Source: Microlunatus phosphovorus NM-1
Lineage (GTDB): Bacteria > Actinomycetota > Actinomycetes > Propionibacteriales > Propionibacteriaceae
Direction: 5' to 3'
DNA length: 64,000 nucleotides
Assembly (NCBI RefSeq): GCF_000270245.1
Contig: NC_015635.1
Coordinates: 4,712,001-4,776,000 of the forward strand
Shown here: positions 1-8,540 of the stretch, one piece after another
Layout of the letters: each line of letters starts with the position of its first letter
Numbering within the stretch: position 1 is the stretch's first letter
The notes under the pieces: generated by a model
Seen by the model: only the letters and a program-made list of their open reading frames with translations
What the model was told of the DNA's origin: nothing
The model's database searches: none
Made by a program: the position numbers and the translations under genes

Positions 1-1366
1 GCTCTTGGATGAAGGTCTTCACAAAGGCGAGGATCGGCACCGCGACCAGGGCGCCGACGATACCGGCGACGATGATGCCGATGGCGATGGCGAGCAGCAC
101 CGCCAGTGGATGCAGATGCACCGCTCGACCGAGCAGCAAGGGCTGCAGGATGTGGCCCTCGACCTGCATCACCAAGATGATGCCGGCCAGCATGATCAGC
201 GCCTGCACCCAGCCGACCGCGACCAGGGCGACCAGCACCGCGACGAAGCCGGACACGAACGCACCGACCAGCGGAATGAACGCACCCAGAAACACCAGCG
301 CCGCCAGAGCAGGCGCCAGCGGCAGACGCAGCGCAAGGGCCACGATCAGCACGCCGATCGCGTCCACCAGGGCGACGATGACGGTCGCACGGACGTACCC
401 GGACAGCGACTGCCAGCCGCGGATCGCGGCCGCATCGGCCCGCGCCTGCGCGGCCTTCGGCATCAGACCGATCAGGAAGCTGAAGATCCCGCGGCCGTCG
501 TAGAGGAAATAGAACAGCGTGAACAGGCAGATCGCGATGCCGGCGAGGAAGTGACCGACGCTGGTCCCGATGTCGCCGGCATACCGGGTGATGGTGCTCT
601 GGCTGTCGATCAGGAACTGCTGGATCCGGTTGCCCCACTCGTCGATGTTGAACCAGTCGTCACTGATTCCGAACGGGCTGTTGCGCAGCCAGTCGATCAG
701 CTGGCTGAACCCGACGACGACCTGGCCGCTCAATACGTCCGCCTGGCCGGCGATCGAGTTGATGATCAAGGTGAGGGCCAAGGCGATCAGCGCGATCCCG
801 GTGAGCAGGGTGGCCGCGGCGGCCAGCCCCCGCGCCAGTCCCCAGCCGTGCAGCTTGTTGGCGACCGGCTTCAGGGCAGCAGCGAGCAAGATCGCGACGG
901 CGACCGGGATGATGACCTCGGACAGGAATCCCAGGATCCAGCCGATGAAATAGACCAGCCCCGCCACCAGGAAGATCCGCCAGGCCCAGGCTGCCGCGAC
1001 CTTCAATGCGTTCGGCACCGCCCGATCGGACGCGGCGGCGCTAGAGGTGATCGTGACCTCGGTCTCGATCGGTGGGACGACCGGCGGCAGGTCGGCCTCG
1101 AACAGACCCCGCCGGGGCAACAGCGGCCGTGCGTCCATGGGAGCCTCGGGCCAACCCGACTCGGATCGGTCCCCGCCCGGCGGATCGATCAACGTGGAGT
1201 CCTCCGAGTGCGGCACGTCGCTGTCGGCCACGCTCTCACGATCGATCTCACTCTCGAGGATCGCGTCCGCAGCAGGAGTCTCGGCCTCCGATCCGGTCGT
1301 GTCCGCCGATGTGCCCTTGTCGCCACGAGCGCTCAGGCGCGCCCGAAGACTCTTGCCCAAGTGCAC
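1..1366 (-). CDS. AI-2E family transporter (partial, C-terminus beyond window)
   Basis: Polytopic inner-membrane protein of the AI-2E/PerM-like exporter family (PF01594). About 455 codons are visible. The first 115 or so residues form an acidic, Pro-rich cytoplasmic extension. Hydrophobic segments begin at AAAWAWRIFLVAGLVYFIGW, and the family C-terminal pattern GIVGALVAVPILAFVKTFIQ sits at the window edge, so little is missing. The start is GTG at 1366, with GGAGG six bases upstream. Members export small molecules or act as cation antiporters; the substrate cannot be told here. Its 5' end faces the end of the neighbouring TetR gene. The family call is firm, the substrate unknown. Confidence 0.85.
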   Translation of the reverse strand, partial: MHLGKSLRARLSARGDKGTSADTTGSEAETPAADAILESEIDRESVADSDVPHSEDSTLIDPPGGDRSESGWPEAPMDARPLLPRRGLFEADLPPVVPPIETEVTITSSAAASDRAVPNALKVAAAWAWRIFLVAGLVYFIGWILGFLSEVIIPVAVAILLAAALKPVANKLHGWGLARGLAAAATLLTGIALIALALTLIINSIAGQADVLSGQVVVGFSQLIDWLRNSPFGISDDWFNIDEWGNRIQQFLIDSQSTITRYAGDIGTSVGHFLAGIAICLFTLFYFLYDGRGIFSFLIGLMPKAAQARADAAAIRGWQSLSGYVRATVIVALVDAIGVLIVALALRLPLAPALAALVFLGAFIPLVGAFVSGFVAVLVALVAVGWVQALIMLAGIILVMQVEGHILQPLLLGRAVHLHPLAVLLAIAIGIIVAGIVGALVAVPILAFVKTFIQE

Positions 1367-1525
1367 CCAAGTCCTCCTTCTTCTGACATCCGCCGGCAGG
1401 CTGCCATCCCCCACGCTATCGCCGACCAAAAAATCGGGTCCGCGCACCGATGCCGATCAGGAGCGGACGCACCTCAAACCTGGCGCGGGCTCAGGTGAGT
1501 CTTCTCCTGGTCGACGGGGCCATCA

Positions 1526-2122
1526 TCAGGCTCGCGCCCCAGTCAGACCCAACTCGACCACCGAGTCCACGAAATCGTCATCGATCGGTTCGTCGGTCAG
1601 CAGCAACCGTACGTAGATCGGGCCGGTGAACACTGAGAGGACAGTGGCCGGTGGCAGATCCGCGCGCAGCTCACCGCGCTCCGCGGCACGAGCGATCACT
1701 TCCTCCCCGACCCGGAAGCGGGCGGTCCAGACCTGACTGACGACGGCGGCGATGGCGGGCGATCGGGACGCATCCGCGACAAGCGCCCGGATCTGGATCC
1801 GGGTCTGCGGATCGGCGACGTACGCGGCGATCGAGTGCAGCAGCGCTTTCAGATCGCCTGCGACGTCCCCGGAGTCCGGCGTCGGGATCGCGTCGGCCGC
1901 CGCCTCGACCAGCGCCTCGGTGACCAACCCGTCGAGGTCGGGCCAGCGACGGTGCACCGTCGAGCGATGCACGCCGGCCCGGTCGGCGATCCGCGAGGCG
2001 TTGAGCGCGGCATATCCACCATCGATCAGCTCGGCGATGGTCGCGGACAGAACCGCTTCCCGTACGCGGGCGGCGCGACCGCCGAGGCGTCGAGCGACAA
2101 AGACAGGAGGCGAATCAGCCAT
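1526..2122 (-). CDS. TetR/AcrR family transcriptional repressor
   Basis: One-component repressor of 198 residues, the usual TetR length. The N-terminal helix-turn-helix lies at about residues 20-65 (ASRIADRAGVHRSTVHRRWP). The helical C-terminal half is a ligand-binding and dimer domain, with TetR_C-type spacing. The gene diverges from the hydrolase and MFS pair starting at 2253. The 130-bp gap holds two 17-bp palindromes, so it most likely represses itself and the pair in response to an unknown ligand. The start is ATG at 2122. The ligand cannot be deduced. Confidence 0.9.
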   Translation of the reverse strand: MADSPPVFVARRLGGRAARVREAVLSATIAELIDGGYAALNASRIADRAGVHRSTVHRRWPDLDGLVTEALVEAAADAIPTPDSGDVAGDLKALLHSIAAYVADPQTRIQIRALVADASRSPAIAAVVSQVWTARFRVGEEVIARAAERGELRADLPPATVLSVFTGPIYVRLLLTDEPIDDDFVDSVVELGLTGARA

Positions 2123-2135
2123 GCCAGAATCTTAT

Positions 2136-2152
2136 CGCAACTAGATGTTGCG
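2136..2152. promoter_or_regulatory. Palindromic operator 1 of the TetR/MBL divergent promoter
   Basis: CGCAAC-TAGAT-GTTGCG is a perfect 6-bp inverted repeat with a 5-bp spacer. It begins 14 bp upstream of the TetR start codon. The same arms recur at 2182-2198. The position and symmetry fit a TetR dimer site. Confidence 0.7.
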
Positions 2153-2181
2153 TTAGATCGACAAGCAGGACTAGAGTCAAT

Positions 2182-2198
2182 CGCAACAGATTGTTGCG
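2182..2198. promoter_or_regulatory. Palindromic operator 2 of the TetR/MBL divergent promoter
   Basis: CGCAAC-AGATT-GTTGCG has the same arms as the site at 2136-2152, 46 bp away centre to centre. The flanking bases also match (AT before, TTAG after). Two spaced operators would let one repressor shut both divergent promoters. Confidence 0.7.
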
Positions 2199-2252
2199 TT
2201 AGCGGCGGGTCTTCGTCGCTCACGTAGCCCAACCAGCCACCAGGAGGCAGCC

Positions 2253-3122
2253 ATGAGCACCCTGCACGTACACCACCTGAACTGTGCGCACGTGACGACC
2301 ATGAAGCTCGACGGGCTGGTGCTCGCCTGCCACGTGATGGTCATCGAGACCCCCTCCAGCGGCCTGGTCATGGTCGACACCGGGCTCGGCACGGCCGACT
2401 ATGCCGACATCTCCTCCCGGCTCGGCTGGAGTTTCGCCCACCTCTACGCCAAGCCCACGGTGGATCCGTCGCTGGCCGCGATCGAGCAGATCCGCGCGCT
2501 GGGCCTGGATCCACACGATGTCCGGCACATCGTGCAGACCCACCTCGACCTGGACCACGTCGGCGGACTCTCCGACTTCCCTTGGGCCCAGGTCCACGTC
2601 CACGCCACCGAACATCAGGCAGCGATGGCACGCAAGGGGATCAAGGCCCGGGGCCGCTACCGGCCAGGCATGTGGGCGCACGGCCCGAACTGGCAGACGT
2701 ATGCCACCGAGGGCGAGCCCTGGTTCGGATTCGAGGCCGTTCGCGCCCTCCGCGGCCTGCCCGAGGAGATCCTGTTCGTCCCCCTCCCCGGTCACACCAT
2801 GGGGCACTGTGGCGTCGCTGTCGACACCGACCAGGGTTGGCTGCTCAACGCGGGCGACGCCTACTTCGACCGCCGCGAGGTCCATCAGCCCCAGCGTGAG
2901 TGCGCCTTCGCCGTAGGCATGTTCCAACGAGTCGTGACCACGGACAAGGCGCTGCGGTTCCACAACCAGGACCGGCTGCGGGCCTTCATCGCGTCACATC
3001 CAGAGGTCAATGTGTTCGCTGCTCACGAGCCGGGAGCCGCTCAGCTCGGTCCCATCCGCACGACCACCGACACCGCCCTGATGGAAGGAACGACCAGGTC
3101 CGCCTCACGTCCTGCACACTAG
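2253..3122 (+). CDS. MBL-fold metallo-hydrolase
   Basis: Metallo-beta-lactamase-fold hydrolase of 289 residues. The zinc motif HLDLDH is at residues 97-102. Downstream metal ligands are expected in PLPGHTMGHC (about 175-185) and in NAGDAYF (about 200), followed by a late His in FAAHEPG. This layout resembles the lactonase and glyoxalase II-like branches, but the substrate is not readable. It has no signal peptide and should be cytoplasmic. The start is ATG with AGGAGG close upstream. It is followed after 4 bp by an MFS pump, so the two form an operon under the divergent TetR. A detoxification role is an inference from that context. Confidence 0.85.
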   Translation: MSTLHVHHLNCAHVTTMKLDGLVLACHVMVIETPSSGLVMVDTGLGTADYADISSRLGWSFAHLYAKPTVDPSLAAIEQIRALGLDPHDVRHIVQTHLDLDHVGGLSDFPWAQVHVHATEHQAAMARKGIKARGRYRPGMWAHGPNWQTYATEGEPWFGFEAVRALRGLPEEILFVPLPGHTMGHCGVAVDTDQGWLLNAGDAYFDRREVHQPQRECAFAVGMFQRVVTTDKALRFHNQDRLRAFIASHPEVNVFAAHEPGAAQLGPIRTTTDTALMEGTTRSASRPAH

Positions 3123-3126
3123 GGCG

Positions 3127-4347
3127 GTGTCGTTCACCGCAGCCATCCGCCGTCGGCTGCGCGAACGGACCTCACTCCCCCGCGACGTCTTGGTGCTGGG
3201 CCTGATCGCCTTCTGCGTCGCGGTCGGCTTCGGCGTGCTGGTCCCCGTGCTGCCGGTGTTCGCCCGCAGCTTCGGGGTCGGCAACACGGCGGTCGGCGCG
3301 GTGATCTCGGTCTTTGCCCTGATGCGCCTGGCGATCAGCCCGGCATGCGGACGGCTGATCTCCGCGCTCGGCGAGCGTACGGTGCTCGCGGTCGGCATCT
3401 TCATCGTGGCGCTCACCAGCGGCCTGGCCGGGGCGGCCCAGAGCTATCCGCAACTGCTCGTCCTCCGCGGGCTGGGCGGTATCGGTTCGGCTATGTTCAC
3501 GGTCTCCGCGATGAGTCTGCTGCTGGGCAGCGTGCCACCCGACCTCCGCGGTCGAGCGGCCGGCTTCTTCCAAGGCGGCTTCCTGCTCGGCGGCATGGCC
3601 GGCCCGGCCATCGGAGGCCTGCTTGCCCTGGTGTCGATCCGGGCCCCGTTCTTCTTCTACGCCGGCACCCTCGCCGTAGCCGGCAGCGTTGGCCTGATGT
3701 TGCTCACCAGAACCCGCGGTGCCGATCAGGCCAACGCACCTGCCATGCCTCCGGTGCCGCTGCGCATGGTGTTCGCGGACTCCCGCTTCCAGGCGGCCTG
3801 CCTGACCAACCTCGCCCAAGGCTGGACCTCCTTCGGGGTGCGGTCGGCCATGGTCCCGGTGCTGGTGGTTGAGGTCATGCACCGCAGCACGACCTGGACC
3901 GGGATCGCCTTCGCCTGCGCCGCGGTCGCGCAGACCGTGGCCCTGGCGCCGGCCGGCAAGTTCGTCGACACCGTCGGCCGTCGGCCTGCGATGATCGGCG
4001 GCGGGCTGCTCGCCGGGCTGTCCATCATGGTGGTGCCGTTCGCCTCCACCATGGTGGTGCTGATCATCGCGCTGTGCGCGTACGGGGTCGCGGCGGCCTT
4101 CTTGGGCACCGCCCCCGCGGCTGCGGTGGGTGACGCGACGGGTGGCTCGCGAGGCACCCCGGTGGCGGTGTTCTCGATGTTCTCCGACGCCGGAGCCATC
4201 GTCGGACCGATCGTCGCCGGCCTGCTGGCCGATCACCTCTCCTTTCCCTGGGCTTTCGGGCTCGGTGCCGCACTGCTGCTGCTCGCCGCCGGCTATGCCA
4301 CCCGGATGCCCGCCGGAGTGCCGGCCCGACCCGGCGCCGACGGATAA
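3127..4347 (+). CDS. MFS transporter
   Basis: Major facilitator superfamily permease of 406 residues with about 12 hydrophobic segments. The MFS motif A region after the second helix is recognisable (RLAISPACGRLISALGERT). Motif C-like GGFLLGGMAGPAIGG, found in drug:proton antiporters, lies near helix 5. The start is GTG, 4 bp after the stop of the metallo-hydrolase, so they are probably co-transcribed and share the TetR control. It probably exports a small toxic compound or the product of the hydrolase. The substrate is unknown. Confidence 0.88.
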   Translation: MSFTAAIRRRLRERTSLPRDVLVLGLIAFCVAVGFGVLVPVLPVFARSFGVGNTAVGAVISVFALMRLAISPACGRLISALGERTVLAVGIFIVALTSGLAGAAQSYPQLLVLRGLGGIGSAMFTVSAMSLLLGSVPPDLRGRAAGFFQGGFLLGGMAGPAIGGLLALVSIRAPFFFYAGTLAVAGSVGLMLLTRTRGADQANAPAMPPVPLRMVFADSRFQAACLTNLAQGWTSFGVRSAMVPVLVVEVMHRSTTWTGIAFACAAVAQTVALAPAGKFVDTVGRRPAMIGGGLLAGLSIMVVPFASTMVVLIIALCAYGVAAAFLGTAPAAAVGDATGGSRGTPVAVFSMFSDAGAIVGPIVAGLLADHLSFPWAFGLGAALLLLAAGYATRMPAGVPARPGADG

Positions 4348-4361
4348 GCACCGCCCGGACT

Positions 4362-4429
4362 GATCTGCTCGATCTCGTCGGTGTTGCTCTATCTGTAGTT
4401 AGTGCGACACCGACAAACCCGAGCAGATC
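4362..4429. repeat. Intergenic palindromic repeat, copy A
   Basis: A 68-bp imperfect palindrome begins GATCTGCTCG and ends CGAGCAGATC. The arms match for about 26 bases with a few mismatches, and the inner arm reads GTCGGTGT. A near-identical element lies at 47302-47361. It falls between the MFS stop and the ung start, so as RNA it forms a long hairpin that could also end MFS transcription. Confidence 0.7.
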
Positions 4430-4467
4430 GTGGCCATCCAACGCGCCAGACGTGAAAGGCTCCGCTC

Positions 4468-5148
4468 ATGAGTAGCAGGCGGCCGTTGTCGGAATTGGTC
4501 GCGCCCGATTGGGCGGCGGCATTGGAGCCGGTCGCACCCACGGTGGCCGCGCTGGGCGACTTCTTGCGTGCCGAGATCGCGGCCGGCCGCGGCTATCTGC
4601 CAGCCGGCGATCGGGTGCTACGCGCCTTCAGCCGACCGCTCGCAGACGTACGCGTGCTGATCGTCGGCCAGGACCCCTACCCCACGCCAGGACACCCGGT
4701 CGGGTTGTCGTTCTCGGTCGAGCCGTCGGTACGCCCGATCCCACGCAGCCTGATCAACATCTACACCGAGTTGCAGGCCGACCTGGGCATCGCGCCGGTC
4801 CCGCACGGTGATCTCAGCGGCTGGTTCGAGCAGGGCGTGCTGCTGCTCAACAGGGTGCTCACCGTCACGCCAGGCAAATCCGGCTCTCACCGTGGCAAGG
4901 GTTGGGAGCAGGTCACCCGGCAAGCCCTCGAGGCCGTGGTCGCTCGCGGCGGCCCGCTGGTGGCGATCCTGTGGGGCCGCGACGCCCAGAGCCTGGTGCC
5001 GATGCTCGGCGACGTGCCGTACGTGGCCAGCGCTCACCCGTCCCCGCTGTCGGCCCGCTCCGGCTTCTTCGGCTCCCGCCCCTTCAGCCGCGCCAACGAC
5101 CTGCTGGTCCGCCAAGGCGGCCAGCCGATCAACTGGCAACTCACCTAA
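4468..5148 (+). CDS. ung: Uracil-DNA glycosylase (family 1)
   Basis: Removes uracil from DNA at the start of base excision repair. The 226 residues match the family length. Motif A GQDPYP is at 67-72, with the catalytic water-activating Asp at 69. Motif B HPSPLSA is near residue 190, and the LLLNRVLTV core is present. It stands alone on this strand, ending against the flavohaemoprotein gene on the other strand. The start is ATG. The call is secure. Confidence 0.97.
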   Translation: MSSRRPLSELVAPDWAAALEPVAPTVAALGDFLRAEIAAGRGYLPAGDRVLRAFSRPLADVRVLIVGQDPYPTPGHPVGLSFSVEPSVRPIPRSLINIYTELQADLGIAPVPHGDLSGWFEQGVLLLNRVLTVTPGKSGSHRGKGWEQVTRQALEAVVARGGPLVAILWGRDAQSLVPMLGDVPYVASAHPSPLSARSGFFGSRPFSRANDLLVRQGGQPINWQLT

Positions 5149-5179
5149 CCGTCGCGAGCGGCCGCGAGACGGCGCGCGG

Positions 5180-5245
5180 CTCTGTCTGGACCGAGAAGCG
5201 CGCAGACAACGCCTTATCGTCTGCGCGCGCCGAGGGAAGACAGAG
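5180..5245. terminator. Hairpin between convergent ung and hmp
   Basis: An inner perfect 10-bp stem GCGCGCAGAC/GTCTGCGCGC (5198-5207 with 5219-5228) encloses an 11-nt loop. An outer 8-bp stem pairs CTCTGTCT (5180-5187) with AGACAGAG (5238-5245). No long T-run follows. Its place between two convergent genes suggests a bidirectional terminator. Confidence 0.6.
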
Positions 5246-5278
5246 TCTTGAGCGCGCCGCCGAGCAGCGAGTGACGAA

Positions 5279-6520
5279 TTAACTTGGTATCTGGGCGGCC
5301 CACAGGTCGGGACCGAACACCTCGTAGCGGATCTTCTCCGCCGGGACCCCCCGCTCGACGAGCGACTGCCGGACCAGCCGCATGAACGGCAGCGGCCCGC
5401 AGGTGAACACTTGCACGTCCTCAGGAAGGTCGATAGCGGACAGGTCCATGTAGCCCTCGAACGACCTGGTGTCGCCGTCAGCGACGTTCTCGTACCAGAT
5501 GTAGCTGCTGAAGTCGTCGAGCAACCGGCCGACGTGCCGAACGGTGTCGCGCAACGCATGGTGACCAGCATGACGATCGGCGTGCGCGACGATCACCTTC
5601 CGCTCCGGCTGGGTCTTGGCGACATGCTCGAGGATCGGCAGCACGGTGGTGATACCGGCACCGGCGCTGGCCAACAGCAGCGGCGAGTCGGCATCGGTGA
5701 CCACGAAGTCACCTGCCGGCGCGCTGACGTCCACCAGGTCGCCGACCTTCAGGCTGTCGTGCAGGAAGGAGGACACTTCGCCGTCCGGGGCGCCGTCGAC
5801 ACCGAAGACCTTGCGAACCGTGATCTGCACTCGGGTGCCGAGCGCGGTCGAGGAGACCGTGTACTGCCGGCCCTGTCGACGGCCGTTGGGCAGGTCGACG
5901 AACACCGAGACGTACTGACCCGGCGCCGATGGCGCCACGGGCTCACCGTCCGCCGGTTCCAGGACCAGGGTCACGACGTCGTCCGTCTCCTCGATCCTGC
6001 GTACCAGCCGGAACGGACGGAACGGGGTGTTCGGATCGACGCCTTCCGCGGCGTAGATGCGGGCCTCCTCGGCGATCAGCTGGGCGCCGAACAGCCAGTA
6101 GACCTCGTTCCAGGCGGCGGCGACCTCGGGGGTCACCGCGTCACCGAGCACCTCACCAACGGCCGCCATCAGATTGCGGCCGACAATCGTGTACTGCTCG
6201 GGGCGGATCCCCAGCGAGCAGTGCTTGTAGGCGATCCGACGCAGCACATGGTTGAAGGGCGGCGCGTCGGGGCTGATCAGATGCACCGCATACGCCACCA
6301 CGGAGGAGGCCAGCGCCTTGCTCTGCTCGCCGGTGGCCTGGTTGCCCTGGTTGAAGATGCGCAATAGCTCAGGGTTCTCGGCGAACATCTTCGGATAGAA
6401 CACCGAGGTGATCTGCTCGGCGTGGGCGGCAACGACGGCGGCAGTCGCCTCGACGATGGCCTGGGAATTCGCCGACAGCAACTCGGTGGGTCGCGTATCG
6501 GTCAGGGTGGGGCTGGACAC
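5279..6520 (-). CDS. hmp: Flavohaemoprotein, nitric oxide dioxygenase
   Basis: Oxidises NO to nitrate using haem, FAD and NAD(P)H. The 413-residue protein has an N-terminal globin domain (about 1-140, proximal His in YKHCSLGIRPEQY). Then come an FAD-binding barrel (RQYTVSS) and an NAD-binding domain (SAGAGITTVLPILEHV, then VFTCGPLPFM). GTG at 6520 is chosen because GGAAGGA lies 11 bases upstream and the alignment to the family begins there; an ATG at 6556 is possible. A DosR-like box lies about 90-110 bp upstream, which would tie it to hypoxia/NO control. Confidence 0.93.
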   Translation of the reverse strand: MSSPTLTDTRPTELLSANSQAIVEATAAVVAAHAEQITSVFYPKMFAENPELLRIFNQGNQATGEQSKALASSVVAYAVHLISPDAPPFNHVLRRIAYKHCSLGIRPEQYTIVGRNLMAAVGEVLGDAVTPEVAAAWNEVYWLFGAQLIAEEARIYAAEGVDPNTPFRPFRLVRRIEETDDVVTLVLEPADGEPVAPSAPGQYVSVFVDLPNGRRQGRQYTVSSTALGTRVQITVRKVFGVDGAPDGEVSSFLHDSLKVGDLVDVSAPAGDFVVTDADSPLLLASAGAGITTVLPILEHVAKTQPERKVIVAHADRHAGHHALRDTVRHVGRLLDDFSSYIWYENVADGDTRSFEGYMDLSAIDLPEDVQVFTCGPLPFMRLVRQSLVERGVPAEKIRYEVFGPDLWAAQIPS

Positions 6521-6610
6521 GATGGGAGAATCCTTCCTGCACGTGGGGGGGGTCACGGACCATAGTCACGACGGCAACCCCGCCCCGATACGTCCAGAGG
6601 TCCCTACGCT

Positions 6611-6630
6611 CTCAGGACTAAAGTCCCGCA
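6611..6630. promoter_or_regulatory. DosR/DevR-like box upstream of hmp
   Basis: The core AGGACTAAAGTCCC (6614-6627) is a near-perfect inverted repeat. It matches 17 of 20 positions of the published mycobacterial DosR motif, whose core is GGGACTWWAGTCCC. It lies in the hmp promoter region and points to control by a hypoxia- and NO-responsive response regulator. Confidence 0.65.
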
Positions 6631-6660
6631 CTTAATGCACTTGATGGGCTGGACGCCCCC

Positions 6661-7803
6661 TCAGCCTGAAAGCGCCTGATCCAGATCGGCGATCAGATCG
6701 GCCACGTCCTCGAGCCCCACGCTCAGCCGGATCAAGTCGGACGGCACTTCGAGCGCGGTGCCGGCCACGGAGGCATGAGTCATCCGGCCGGGGTGCTCGA
6801 CCAGCGACTCCACCCCACCCAGCGACTCCGCCAAGGTGAACACCTTGGTACGTCCGCAGACGTCGACAGCCGCCTGCTCGCCGTCGCGCACCCGGAAGGA
6901 GACCATGCCGCCGAACCGGAGCATCTGCCGCTTGGCGACGTCGAACTGCGCATGCGACTCCAACCCTGGATAGAACACCTCGCTCACCCGGCTGTGCTGC
7001 GCCAGGAAGCCGGCGACCCGCTCGGCGTTGTCGCTGTGCCGCTCCATCCGGACCGCGAGTGTCTTCAGCCCACGCAGCACCAGCCAGGCATCGAACGGAC
7101 CGGCCACTGCGCCGAGCGCGTTCTGGTGGAACTGCACCCGCTCAGCCAGCGCAGGATCGGCCACCACCAGCGCACCGCCCACCACGTCGGAGTGGCCGCC
7201 GCAGTACTTCGTGGTCGAGTGCATGACCACGTCGGCGCCGAGCGCCAGCGGCTGTTGCAGATACGGCGAGGCGAAAGTGTTGTCGACGATGACGAGTGCG
7301 CCCAGGGAATGGGCGATCTCGGCGATAGCGGCGATGTCGGCGACCGACAGCAGCGGGTTGGTCGGCGTCTCGACCCAGACGGCGACCGTCTCCCCGGGCC
7401 GGATCGCAGCCTCGACCGCGGCAAGGTCGGTCAGATCGACGGGATCGGTCCGCAGACCCCAGGGCTCGTACACCTGGGCGAACAGCCGGAACGAGCCGCC
7501 GTACGCGTCGTGCGGCAGCACCAGGTGCGCCCCCGGCTTCGCGATCGAGCGGATCAAGGTGTCCTCGGCGGCCAGTCCACTCGCGAACGCGAAGCCACGG
7601 CTGCCACCCTCCAGCGCGGCCAGGCACTCCTCCAGCGCGGTGCGAGTGGGATTCGCCGAGCGGGAGTACTCATACCCGCTCCGCATGTTGCCGACGCCGT
7701 CCTGCGCGAAGGTGGAGGACGCGACGATCGGCGTGATCACCGCCCCAGTGGCAGGATCGGGTTCCTGGCCGGCGTGGATGGCGCGAGTGGAGAAACCAGT
7801 CAT
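6661..7803 (-). CDS. metB: Cystathionine gamma-synthase (or gamma-lyase)
   Basis: PLP enzyme of the Cys/Met metabolism family (PF01053), 380 residues. The PLP lysine is at about 199 in STTKYCGGHSD. The substrate and cofactor motifs YSRSANPT (46-53), VETPTNP (144-150) and the C-terminal SLGGVESL are intact. It joins O-acyl-homoserine with cysteine to give cystathionine; actinobacterial members may also cleave cystathionine. ATG at 7803 is chosen because the upstream in-frame extension is low-complexity and not part of the family. A cystathionine beta-synthase gene lies at 49154, so both halves of transsulfuration are in the window. Confidence 0.9.
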   Translation of the reverse strand: MTGFSTRAIHAGQEPDPATGAVITPIVASSTFAQDGVGNMRSGYEYSRSANPTRTALEECLAALEGGSRGFAFASGLAAEDTLIRSIAKPGAHLVLPHDAYGGSFRLFAQVYEPWGLRTDPVDLTDLAAVEAAIRPGETVAVWVETPTNPLLSVADIAAIAEIAHSLGALVIVDNTFASPYLQQPLALGADVVMHSTTKYCGGHSDVVGGALVVADPALAERVQFHQNALGAVAGPFDAWLVLRGLKTLAVRMERHSDNAERVAGFLAQHSRVSEVFYPGLESHAQFDVAKRQMLRFGGMVSFRVRDGEQAAVDVCGRTKVFTLAESLGGVESLVEHPGRMTHASVAGTALEVPSDLIRLSVGLEDVADLIADLDQALSG

Positions 7804-7903
7804 GCTCGCAGGGTACGCGGAGCAGACGGGATCGCCGATCGAGTCTCTTCCGAGCCCTCCCGGACCCGCCGGGCAGAAGTCGAGATCACGGGCCCGAGCA
7901 GCC

Positions 7904-8464
7904 TCAGGTCGGCGCGACGATGACGGCGGCGACTCGATCGACGGCCTGCGCAATCTCACCGAACACCCGCTCGTAGACCGCCTCCGATCGACCGATCGGG
8001 TCGTCGATGTCGTCGCTGGTCGGGCTGGGGCTCCGCCGGGTGGCCAGGATCGGGACAGCGGCCCGCAGGCGGACCGCCGGCGTACCTACCGGAAGCTCGT
8101 GTGGCCCCATGACCTCCAGCAGCCGGGCGAACTCCAGCAGGGTGAAAGTGCGCCGCACCAGAGCCGGCGAGAGCTCGACGATCTCCGAGCGGTGGGCCTT
8201 GGTCAAGGCGAGGACCAGGTCAGCCGCGTTCGCGATCGGCGCCCGTAGCCGCCGGGCGGCGAAGAGGTCGGCGCCGACGGTGGCGGCTCGCAGTCTCCGG
8301 GCCATCGGCTCGGAGATCGGCGCACCCACGACACCGAACGTCCCCGCCGAGCCGACCTCGACACTCGGCCCCAGCCTCGCGGCCAAGAGACGTTCCGCCA
8401 CTGGGGACCGGCAGATGTTGCCCGTGCAGACACACAAGATCGAGAAGCGTTGGTGGTCGGACAC
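7904..8464 (-). CDS. Low-molecular-weight protein tyrosine phosphatase
   Basis: Dephosphorylates tyrosine on protein partners. Catalytic CTGNICRS is at residues 13-20, with nucleophile Cys13 and Arg19 of the C-X5-R loop. The general-acid Asp is expected in SDDIDDPIGRS (about 150-160). The 186 residues are slightly longer than the usual 150-160. It sits next to a surface polysaccharide cluster, where such Wzb-like enzymes normally reset a tyrosine kinase of chain-length control. No such kinase is in the window. The reaction is secure, the partner inferred. Confidence 0.9.
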   Translation of the reverse strand: MSDHQRFSILCVCTGNICRSPVAERLLAARLGPSVEVGSAGTFGVVGAPISEPMARRLRAATVGADLFAARRLRAPIANAADLVLALTKAHRSEIVELSPALVRRTFTLLEFARLLEVMGPHELPVGTPAVRLRAAVPILATRRSPSPTSDDIDDPIGRSEAVYERVFGEIAQAVDRVAAVIVAPT

Positions 8465-8540
8465 TTATGATCCTTCTAGGTTCGAAGTAACTACGGCCGC
8501 GTTGAGCCTTTTTCGTGTCGGCGCTCGCTATTCTGCCGAA

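Noticed and set aside
5-1498. A long plus-strand frame rich in Asp, Gln and Arg
   Set aside because: It is antisense to the AI-2E transporter, whose frame has clear membrane helices and a ribosome site. High GC content keeps the opposite frame open.
7804-7959. A 52-residue N-terminal extension of cystathionine gamma-synthase
   Set aside because: The family starts at the ATG at 7803, and the extension overlaps the end of the phosphatase gene without matching any homologue pattern.
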